From contig CAMESA010000032.1 of NCBI GenBank assembly GCA_945935945.1, positions 1 to 8,784 of the forward strand: a stretch of DNA of 8,784 nt, in the 5' to 3' direction. Shown here in pieces: positions 1 through 5,725 of the stretch; the stretch's first letter is position 1; every line of letters begins with the position of its first letter. Below the pieces are notes generated by a model, which did no database searches, was not told the origin of the DNA, and saw only the letters and a list, made by a program, of their open reading frames with translations. This stretch comes from an uncultured Mollicutes bacterium (GTDB lineage Bacteria; Bacillota_I; Bacilli_A; RFN20; CAG-826). The translations under genes and the position numbers were made by a program.

Positions 1-6
1 AACAAA

Positions 7-381
7 TCAGAATTCAATTTCCAGAACAATCCAAGTGTCCTGAATTGACGTATACAACTCTTTAAAAACATTAATTATTAAAAAGTATTGGACTCCATGC
101 TGTGGTCCCATATAGTTCTTCATTATAACACCAATATATTTTAAGCCATTCTTAGTTTTGCCTTTTTCAACTTCGATTAATCCCTAATCATCTTCAAGTT
201 GAGGGTGAACCATATCAATAACATGTTTTTCTTCATATGGATTAGCGTAATTGGTTGGAATTGGATAATATCTCACAAAAAGATTGAAAGCATCTATCAT
301 CACAGCAGCAAAGTTATTATATTTTGGATGGTCATCAGGCTGTGCGAGTAAGGTTTTAATAAAGTCAGGTAATTTAATCAT
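7..381 (-). pseudogene. Unknown ~124-codon gene interrupted by one in-frame amber codon
   Basis: The frame starts at ATG 381 inside an ATGA overlap with the macro-domain remnant and gives 65 residues, rich in aromatic residues (FNLFVRYYPIPTNYANPYEE) and ending in MVHPQLEDD before TAG (184-186). The same frame then continues without any stop for 58 more codons to TGA at 7-9. That part looks like real protein: LIEVEKGKTKNGLKYIGVIM, then a KNYMGPQHGVQYFLI stretch, ending WIVLEIEF. The composition and alternating polar/hydrophobic pattern on both sides suggest one soluble alpha/beta protein of about 124 residues with a nonsense mutation at codon 66. I do not recognise the family. Alternatives are a genuinely short 65-residue product, natural amber read-through, or a base-call error. 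It is the last gene in the window. No terminator is visible before the left edge. Confidence 0.55.
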
Positions 382-605
382 TTTTTTAAATTCTTCGCTA
401 AATCAAAATGACCTTCTTTCATTTCTTTTTGTTCTAAATCTATATCATGGAATATTTGCATCGATTGTCTGAATGGCAATGCCGCTTTATGAATTGCACC
501 ATCAACACCGCCGCCGCCTAAAAGCGATTCGTTTACAGCATTAACGATTGCATCGACCAAATTACTGATTTTTGTTATATCCATGTTAATAGCTTTTATA
601 ATCAT
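378..605 (-). pseudogene. Truncated macro (ADP-ribose-binding) domain gene
   Basis: The 75-codon frame begins with an unmistakable macro-domain N-terminus: MDIT (8-11), [11 protein letters not shown] (18-28) and [13 protein letters not shown] (30-42). These are the first strand, the Asn-containing ADP-ribose contact and the glycine loop of the YmdB/O-acetyl-ADP-ribose deacetylase type. After residue 42 homology stops. The expected Gly-Pro and roughly 100 further residues with the second phosphate-binding loop are absent, and neither of the other two minus-strand frames restores them. Residues 43-75 (ending [10 protein letters not shown]) are polar and unrecognised. This looks like a deletion that fused a macro-domain 5' end to other sequence. 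The intact fold would bind or hydrolyse ADP-ribose adducts, but this product should not fold. A weak GGAAG lies 10 bases before the ATG. Its TGA overlaps the next ATG as ATGA, so the short frame may still be translated. Confidence 0.7.
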
Positions 606-652
606 ATTTTATTTTCTTCCATATGCAATATAGATAGACAGGATGAAAAAAG

Positions 653-799
653 CTATTCAAAAACAATTAATGCAATTAGCCATCCTACTTGTCCAAAACA
701 ACAAAGTACAACGCCAGTTATTGGGACAGACAATGTCGAAACGACAAAACCTGCTTTTCTCTTCTTCTGCACGGATTACTCATAGCATATTATCTCCAT
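653..799 (-). pseudogene. Broken small hydrophobic peptide gene coupled to sbcC by TAATG
   Basis: The sbcC stop and an ATG overlap as TAATG (797-801), a classic coupling junction. The frame from that ATG reads MEIICYE, stops at TAA (776-778), and then continues in the same frame for 40 codons to TAG (653-655). The 40-residue part begins SVQKKRKAGF and then has two hydrophobic stretches (VVSTLSVPITGVVLCCFG and GWLIALIVF). That is the pattern of a short basic segment followed by a membrane hairpin, as in small zinc-ribbon or DUF4190-like proteins, but no family can be named. A GTG at 772 could start the second part, with no good ribosome site. Either the gene is broken by one nonsense change, or the short upstream frame is chance. 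No other feature is seen between sbcC and the macro-domain remnant. Confidence 0.4.
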
Positions 800-3450
800 T
801 AAATGTTTGGTTTAAAAACAACTCTTGAGCCAACTTCTGCTTTTTGAACTTCAAGTCCATCTGGAATATATTCTTTTAATTTTTCGACGTGAGAAATTAT
901 TGCAACAGTCTTATTGTCATCCTTCAATGTTTCTAGAGCTTTCATAGCCATATCAAGATAGTTCTCATCTAGGGATCCAAAACCTTCATCGATAAAGATG
1001 GACTCAACTTGTATAAGCGCATGATTGGTTTCAATAATGTCGCTTAGTCCTAAAGCCATTGACAATGCTGAAACAAACTTTTCTCCACCACTTAATGAAG
1101 AAGCTGGTCTTTCTTTTCCTGTTTCAATGTCGTAAACATCTAAATCAAGGCCTTGTTGAGCATTTCCTTTACCAAGGGCGTCTCTTCTGACTAATTTGTA
1201 TCTTCCATTAGTGATTTTTGATAGACGGTGGTTTGCCTGGATAATAATTTTATCGAAATAATCAGCAAGAATGTACATTTTGAAACCAAGTTTCATTCTA
1301 TTAGCACCGTTTGCTGTTCTCGCTAATTCGTTTAAAGATGAATATTTAAGGATTGTGTTTTCGCATTTCTTATAAGCTTCCTGAATAGAGTTAACATCTT
1401 TAGTTAAATTATCGATTCTGTTGTTCAGAGAGTTTTCATCTTTGTTTAAAGATTCATAAACAGATTTTTTTAAATTAACTTCTTCAATCAAAGAAGCTTC
1501 ATCAACATTGCCTTTTTCGATTAATTCTTTAGGCGTGCTATCAACAATTGCTTGAGCAGAAGTTTTCTCCTTCTCATGCATTGCAAGGTCTTTCTTAATC
1601 TGTTCAATGTTAACAACTAATTTAGAATCTTCTCCATAGGTTCTCTTAATGTATTCTTCTCTTGTTTTGATATGGACATTAGAAGACAATTTCTCGTCAA
1701 TATCGTTTTCGACCGTTTTAATAGTCTCTTCTGTGCCACAAATTGATTTTTCGGCGCTTTCGATGGCTTGCGAATATTTAGATTCATCTTTCGAAACTTG
1801 TTTTTCTTTGTCTTCATAATCTTCTATAAAAGATTCGATGTCCTTTAATTCTTTATTAAGCTTGTTAAGTTCTTCATTAAGTTTATTTGAATAGATATAT
1901 TCTTCATCAGCATCAGCAAAACCATTTTTCTTCAGTGTTTCAATAAGAGCGTTTTCTTTTGTTTTGAAAGCTGCTTTCTTGGTGTCTAATAAATTCTTTT
2001 GTTGATTTAATTTGCTAGTAGCAGAGTTGTATTCTTTTTCAGCTTTTTTATAATCATCCTCACTAACTGGATTACTTGCGTGAGCAACATCAGGGTGATG
2101 AATCGATCCACAAACCGGACACGGTTTTCCTTCTTCTAAAAGTTGAGCAAGATTGTATGAAGAAGAGGCAAAAAATCTATCTTTTAAGTCAATAAATTCT
2201 TTTTCTTGCTTTTTATAAGCATCAAACTGCTTGTCATATTGTGACTCTAAATTCACAACAGATGTCTTTTCTTCAATAAGATTATTCTTATCTTTCGCAA
2301 TATCACTCAAAGAGGAAATTATCTTGTTTAATTCAATAAGACTGACTTTGTCATTTTCGTAAGTATCTTTCTTATCAAGAAGCCATTTTTTGATATCCTT
2401 AATTGTATTAAGTTCCTTTTTAGCTTGCTCAATTTCGTCATTTCTTGTTTTGATTGCTTTATTTAAAGAATCAAGTTGATTAAATAGCGGTTTTAAAGAG
2501 TTGATTTCAATTTGACCTTCCATCAACTTCTTCGATAATTCCATCATCTTTTCTTTTCTGCTGAGATCTTCTAATTTTTCTAAAGCATTCACATAGTTTT
2601 GAACCTGTTTATTGTCTGTTTGAAGAGTAGTAAGTTTAGCAGCAACGGCATTGAACTCTTTTTGAGCACTTTCTGTCATATTGTGCTTTTCTTTAATGTC
2701 TTCTTTTAGCTTTTTAATCAGTTCTTTAACATTATCGATGAATGTTGGAATGTTTGCAGGATCAGCAAGAGACTCAGCAAAGCCAATTATTTCTTCCCCG
2801 CCTTCAACTTTGTTGATTAGAGTATTTACAGAAGAAATAACACTATTCTTTTCATCTTCTGCTTTTTTAGAAAGCTCTGTAATTTTACGTTGGAATTCAT
2901 CATAGATTTCCTTTTGGAAAATATGCTCTAAAATTGCCGCTCTATCTTTAGAGGTTGCGGTTATTAATTCAGTAAATTCTCCTTGAGCCAAAAGAGCAAC
3001 ACTCTTAAATTGATCTCTATTAATAAATAGAATTTCATTAACGATTTTGTCGTCTACATCTTTTGGCTTTGAAATAATGGAACCATCAGGCATATAAAGT
3101 TCCGCTTTAGGTGCTTCAGAAGTTAAACCGCCACCCTTTTTAGCTTTTCTCATATATGCCGGTTGTCTATAGATTCTATAAACTAGCCCGTTTGCTTCAA
3201 ACTTTAAATCGACATACGTTATATCTTCATCTTTAGCAAAGTCGCTTCTGAGTGATTTTCCATCATCTCTATCTTTTCCGCTGCCTTTACCATATAGAGC
3301 AAATACAACAGCGTCAAACAGTGAAGTTTTGCCAGTCCCTGTTGGCCCGTTAATTAAGAACATTCCTTTGTCATTTAATTCTGTGAAATCAATATGCTGC
3401 TCTTTTAAAAAAGGTCCAAATGCTTTGAATTTTAAATCTAAAATTTTCAT
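799..3450 (-). CDS. sbcC: SbcC, Rad50-type SMC ATPase subunit
   Basis: This 883-residue protein is the ATPase and coiled-coil partner of SbcD. ATP-driven closing of its head domains controls access of DNA to the nuclease. The N-terminal head has NGPTGTGKTSLFDAVVFALYG, cut here to its Walker A GPTGTGKT (35-42), and a Q-loop in LLAQGEF (Q156). Two long Lys/Glu-rich coiled-coil arms (about 175-430 and 455-700) flank the zinc hook CPVCG (C444, C447), which dimerises two SbcC molecules through Zn. The C-terminal head has the ABC signature LSGGEKF (786-792), Walker B SIFIDEGFGSLDE (817-829) and the H-loop IISH (H854). It is somewhat shorter than typical SbcC (about 1,000-1,130), mainly in the arms, with no motif missing. 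It starts 2 bases after the sbcD stop. Its TAA shares a base with an ATG downstream (TAATG), the start of a broken small frame. Confidence 0.96.
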   Translation of the reverse strand: MKILDLKFKAFGPFLKEQHIDFTELNDKGMFLINGPTGTGKTSLFDAVVFALYGKGSGKDRDDGKSLRSDFAKDEDITYVDLKFEANGLVYRIYRQPAYMRKAKKGGGLTSEAPKAELYMPDGSIISKPKDVDDKIVNEILFINRDQFKSVALLAQGEFTELITATSKDRAAILEHIFQKEIYDEFQRKITELSKKAEDEKNSVISSVNTLINKVEGGEEIIGFAESLADPANIPTFIDNVKELIKKLKEDIKEKHNMTESAQKEFNAVAAKLTTLQTDNKQVQNYVNALEKLEDLSRKEKMMELSKKLMEGQIEINSLKPLFNQLDSLNKAIKTRNDEIEQAKKELNTIKDIKKWLLDKKDTYENDKVSLIELNKIISSLSDIAKDKNNLIEEKTSVVNLESQYDKQFDAYKKQEKEFIDLKDRFFASSSYNLAQLLEEGKPCPVCGSIHHPDVAHASNPVSEDDYKKAEKEYNSATSKLNQQKNLLDTKKAAFKTKENALIETLKKNGFADADEEYIYSNKLNEELNKLNKELKDIESFIEDYEDKEKQVSKDESKYSQAIESAEKSICGTEETIKTVENDIDEKLSSNVHIKTREEYIKRTYGEDSKLVVNIEQIKKDLAMHEKEKTSAQAIVDSTPKELIEKGNVDEASLIEEVNLKKSVYESLNKDENSLNNRIDNLTKDVNSIQEAYKKCENTILKYSSLNELARTANGANRMKLGFKMYILADYFDKIIIQANHRLSKITNGRYKLVRRDALGKGNAQQGLDLDVYDIETGKERPASSLSGGEKFVSALSMALGLSDIIETNHALIQVESIFIDEGFGSLDENYLDMAMKALETLKDDNKTVAIISHVEKLKEYIPDGLEVQKAEVGSRVVFKPNI

Positions 3451-3452
3451 AA

Positions 3453-4610
3453 CTAGTAAGCCTCCTTCTCAAGTTCATCAACCACAGCACTAACTGCATC
3501 AATCTGAGTTTGGTTTAAATCCTTTTCATTGATAAAGTGGAAGAACTTACTAAATTGTTCTTCAGTAGTTAATTCTTCAAAGCCTTCTTCTTTGTTAAGC
3601 CCTGCTTCATTTTCATCTACATCGTCTTTAATATTGACATAAGTCAACCCAACATAATGTGGATACTTAATTTTTAGTCTAGTTGCTGCATTAAGAACAT
3701 AGGATTCATCCGTTAATTTAAAGAATACAATTCTCATGTCTTTAATTTCGCTATTCTGAGTCAATTCATCCACTGTCCCTTCAAGATAAACAAATTCATA
3801 AAGAGGTGCGATATCAATCTTCTCAATGCTGATGTCTGTTTTCGATTTGATATTAATAACTGTAAATGACTTTTTTTGCTGAATTTCGTCAACGCTATAT
3901 CTCAATGGAGATCCAGCGTATCTTACTGTTTCTCTTCCAATATGTTGGGGACAATGCAAATGACCTAATGCCACATACTCGAATTTATCGAAAACTTTAT
4001 AAGATATTTGTTCGATTGTTCCAACACTTGTTCGCACTTCGCTATCACTTCTAATTGGTTCTTCATTCCCGGTAACAAAGTAATGAGCATTTAAGATGTT
4101 AATTTCGTCGTCATTGAGCTGGTTATTGTCCAAAACCTTAATAACAGCCTTCTCAAAATCTTTAATTGTTTCATCTCCACTTAATACTCTGACTTCGCCA
4201 GGGAATATGTATGGAAGGGAATAAACATTAACAACAAGACCTTCTTCTTTAATTGTGTGCATGTGCATCGATAAGTCTTTATTAATTCCGCTATCTATGA
4301 AGAAACCTTGCTTTTCTAAAATACCATTGAAGCACGCTAGACGCTCCTTGGAATCGTGGTTACCAGAAATCATGTAAACATTTAGTTTTTCATCTAATAT
4401 GGCTTTCGATAAAAAGCTATTCAAAAGATTTACTGCATCTTCTGGTGAAATTGATCTATCGTAAACATCACCAGAGATTATGATGTGCTTTATATTTTGT
4501 TTTTTACATAAATCTAGAGCTTGATCTAAGACAGATCTTTGACTATCTATCATAGATAGACCAACAACATTTTTTCCTAAATGCAAATCTGCTAAATGCA
4601 ATATTTTCAT
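3453..4610 (-). CDS. sbcD: SbcD, Mre11-type exonuclease/endonuclease subunit
   Basis: This 385-residue protein is the metal-dependent nuclease of the SbcCD (Mre11-Rad50) complex. The complex cuts hairpins, trims protein-blocked DNA ends and processes palindromes in the cytoplasm. All calcineurin-like phosphoesterase motifs are present: ADLHLGKN (D8, H10), SGDVYDR (D48, D51), SGNHDSKE (N84, H85), NAHYF (H176) and ALGHLHCPQ (H217, H219). They are followed by RYAGSPLRYSVDE, the usual SbcD capping-region signature. Length is normal for the family (about 370-410). The start at 4610 is chosen because CAGGAGG lies 6 bases upstream and the protein then begins MKILHLADLHLG, as family members do. It ends in TAG two bases before the sbcC ATG, so the two subunits are made together. 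A housekeeping role in repair is most likely. Its place after a helicase-nuclease gene raises, but does not prove, an accessory role. Confidence 0.96.
   Translation of the reverse strand: MKILHLADLHLGKNVVGLSMIDSQRSVLDQALDLCKKQNIKHIIISGDVYDRSISPEDAVNLLNSFLSKAILDEKLNVYMISGNHDSKERLACFNGILEKQGFFIDSGINKDLSMHMHTIKEEGLVVNVYSLPYIFPGEVRVLSGDETIKDFEKAVIKVLDNNQLNDDEINILNAHYFVTGNEEPIRSDSEVRTSVGTIEQISYKVFDKFEYVALGHLHCPQHIGRETVRYAGSPLRYSVDEIQQKKSFTVINIKSKTDISIEKIDIAPLYEFVYLEGTVDELTQNSEIKDMRIVFFKLTDESYVLNAATRLKIKYPHYVGLTYVNIKDDVDENEAGLNKEEGFEELTTEEQFSKFFHFINEKDLNQTQIDAVSAVVDELEKEAY
3461..3466 (-). promoter_or_regulatory. Ribosome binding site of sbcC inside the sbcD 3' end
   Basis: AGGAGG lies within the last codons of sbcD, ten bases before the sbcC ATG at 3450. 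It supports the sbcC start and independent re-initiation on the same message. Confidence 0.85.
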
Positions 4611-4616
4611 AATTTT

Positions 4617-4623
4617 CCTCCTG
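4617..4623 (-). promoter_or_regulatory. Strong ribosome binding site of sbcD; fixes its start
   Basis: The minus strand reads CAGGAGG, then six bases (AAAATT), then the ATG at 4610. This near-consensus Shine-Dalgarno decides the sbcD start and rules out a 13-residue longer reading from an upstream ATG at 4649. Confidence 0.88.
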
Positions 4624-4626
4624 TTA

Positions 4627-4977
4627 TTAATAAAGATATTTTCCCACAACCGAGAAGAATATAATCATCCCTATAACTAATTCGATTAACAATAAAACGA
4701 TAAATGTTATGCCGGTCGTTTTGTCAAGATATCCTCAGAATCCCCATGTTCTTCCTTTGTCAGTATGAAGATAAAAGATATAAATGAAGGCAGGAATGAT
4801 TCCAAGATTGAAACAAAGCCATGCAATTGTACCTTCTCCAATGGTTGAATCATCATAAGCAATTATGAGTTATGATCAGTGCGCTTTTTGACCAATCACA
4901 ATTATAATAAATCCATATTTTGTTTTTCTGTAAATATTTCTAACTATCTTAGCTTTCTGAAAACAACTATCTTGCTT
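4627..4977 (-). pseudogene. Decayed small membrane protein gene with three in-frame stops
   Basis: One minus-strand frame reads as a plausible protein across the gap between the two intact gene pairs, but it is broken by TGA (4876-4878), TAA (4870-4872) and TGA (4735-4737). The best part runs from 4869 to the TAA at 4627-4629. It has a polar start (AYDDSTIGEGT), a hydrophobic helix (WLCFNLGIIPAFIYIFYL), a polar loop (HTDKGRTWGF, stop, GYLDKTTG) and a second helix (FIVLLLIELVIGMIIFF). This is two transmembrane segments joined by a charged loop, the layout of many small zinc-ribbon or DUF4190-like membrane proteins, although no family can be named. No start codon is seen in frame. The 33-codon segment 4977-4879 is in the same frame but less convincing. 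The last TGA sits where Trp would fit, but the intact genes rule out TGA as Trp. It ends just ahead of the sbcD ribosome binding site. Confidence 0.5.
4699..4727 (-). promoter_or_regulatory. Weak candidate sigma-A promoter for sbcDC
   Basis: A perfect TTGACA (-35, at 4727-4722) is followed after 17 bases by TTTATC (-10 position, 4704-4699), which matches the consensus poorly. It would give a leader of roughly 80 bases before the sbcD start at 4610. It lies inside the decayed membrane-protein frame. A perfect TATAAT at 4906-4901 is an alternative -10 but lacks a matching -35. Read-through from the helicase operon is also possible. Confidence 0.25.
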
Positions 4978-4980
4978 TTA

Positions 4981-5003
4981 ATGTAAATGATTAATCATTA
5001 CAT
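4981..5003. repeat. Near-perfect AT-rich palindrome just after the membrane protein gene
   Basis: The core AATGATTAATCATT (4986-4999) is a perfect 14-base palindrome. Allowing one bulged base (4985), the symmetry extends through ATGT on the left and ACAT on the right. It abuts the TAA stop of the membrane protein gene (5003-5005). As RNA it could form a hairpin, but there is no GC-rich stem and no U-run after it, so it does not look like a normal intrinsic terminator. An operator for a dimeric DNA-binding protein or a 3'-end-stabilising hairpin are alternatives. Palindromes of this base composition can also arise by chance. Confidence 0.4.
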
Positions 5004-5725
5004 TAATCTTCGACATCTTCTATATCATCATTCGTATATACTTTCTCGGTTTTTTGAGTCCCTGGAGGGGTATATGTGTTTCTTGGTTGAGAATCAGGAT
5101 AATAGGATTTTGGTTTTGCTGTAATTGTGAGCTGCTGAACAAGGCTTTTGATATCACTAAATGAGCAATCTCTATAATTTGAATAATGATTACGGCCGGC
5201 TGGCGATGTGTACTCCCATCTTATTATTAGTGAATAAGATATTTGAGGGTGTTTCACCAATTTCCTGCCAAGCTTAATTTCTCTTTTTCTAAAAGATTTA
5301 AGAGACATTTTATTTGCTTTAGCTAATGATTCATCAGTAGTTGTTTTAATCTGCGACAATTCCTTTTTATATTCAGCAGACGCAGAGACGTTGTAATTAA
5401 TTTTTTGAATGACTTGTTGATAGTAGGAAAGGTTTTCTTTAACAAGTTCACCTCTCCTCTTATAAAAATCAAAATTGTCATATGCCCTCTTTGAATTTAG
5501 ATAAAAAGTCTTCGTATCAGATGTTCTAGAAAGCGTCTGAAAATTATATTTCTTATTAACTTCTTTTATCTCTTTGATGTATGCACTTGCGATTAAGACT
5601 CTGTTATTCTTTTTCTTATTTAAAACAGAAAAGAAGACAATGAAGAAAATTACAATCGCAGAAACCCCGAGGAAAATATAAAGACCGATTAAATTATTAG
5701 AACTATTAGATGAACTTAAAATCAT
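5003..5725 (-). CDS. Single-pass membrane-anchored protein of unknown family, translationally coupled to the helicase gene
   Basis: I do not recognise this 240-residue protein. A short polar, Ser/Asn-rich N-terminus (1-10) is followed by one strong transmembrane helix (about 12-35) and then KKKNNR. The positive-inside rule therefore puts the N-terminus outside and some 200 residues in the cytoplasm. Residues ~45-150 are Lys/Glu-rich and mostly helical, probably coiled coil. Residues ~162-200 look like a compact beta element with aromatic and Gly residues (IIRWEYTSPAGRNHYSNY at 167-184). The tail (201-240) is Pro/Thr-rich and ends acidic (NDDIEDVED), probably disordered. Its ATG overlaps the helicase stop as ATGA (5722-5725), and a weak AAGG lies 9 bases upstream, which indicates translational coupling and matched expression. 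A partner that anchors or senses at the membrane for the helicase-nuclease is an inference from this linkage alone. The stop is TAA, followed directly by a palindrome. Confidence 0.82.
   Translation of the reverse strand: MILSSSNSSNNLIGLYIFLGVSAIVIFFIVFFSVLNKKKNNRVLIASAYIKEIKEVNKKYNFQTLSRTSDTKTFYLNSKRAYDNFDFYKRRGELVKENLSYYQQVIQKINYNVSASAEYKKELSQIKTTTDESLAKANKMSLKSFRKREIKLGRKLVKHPQISYSLIIRWEYTSPAGRNHYSNYRDCSFSDIKSLVQQLTITAKPKSYYPDSQPRNTYTPPGTQKTEKVYTNDDIEDVED

Noticed and set aside
643..828. Plus-strand 61-codon frame
   Set aside because: It overlaps the sbcC 3' end and the hydrophobic remnant on the other strand, has no ribosome binding site, and its composition is that of an antisense shadow.
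4611..4649. Longer sbcD start at ATG 4649 (13 extra residues)
   Set aside because: The extra residues do not fit the family, and a near-perfect CAGGAGG lies inside them 6 bases before the ATG at 4610.
4735..4737. TGA read as Trp (Mycoplasma-type code)
   Set aside because: The read-through protein would fit Trp here, but sbcC, sbcD and the helicase contain no internal TGA and encode Trp with TGG. The same frame also has a TAA.
4852..4876. Inverted repeat ATCATAA / TTATGAT with an 11-base loop
   Set aside because: The 7-bp stem is almost all A-T, there is no U-run, and such repeats are expected by chance at this base composition.
4901..4906. Perfect TATAAT on the minus strand as a promoter for sbcDC
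   Set aside because: No recognisable -35 lies 16-18 bases upstream, and in AT-rich DNA an isolated TATAAT is common.
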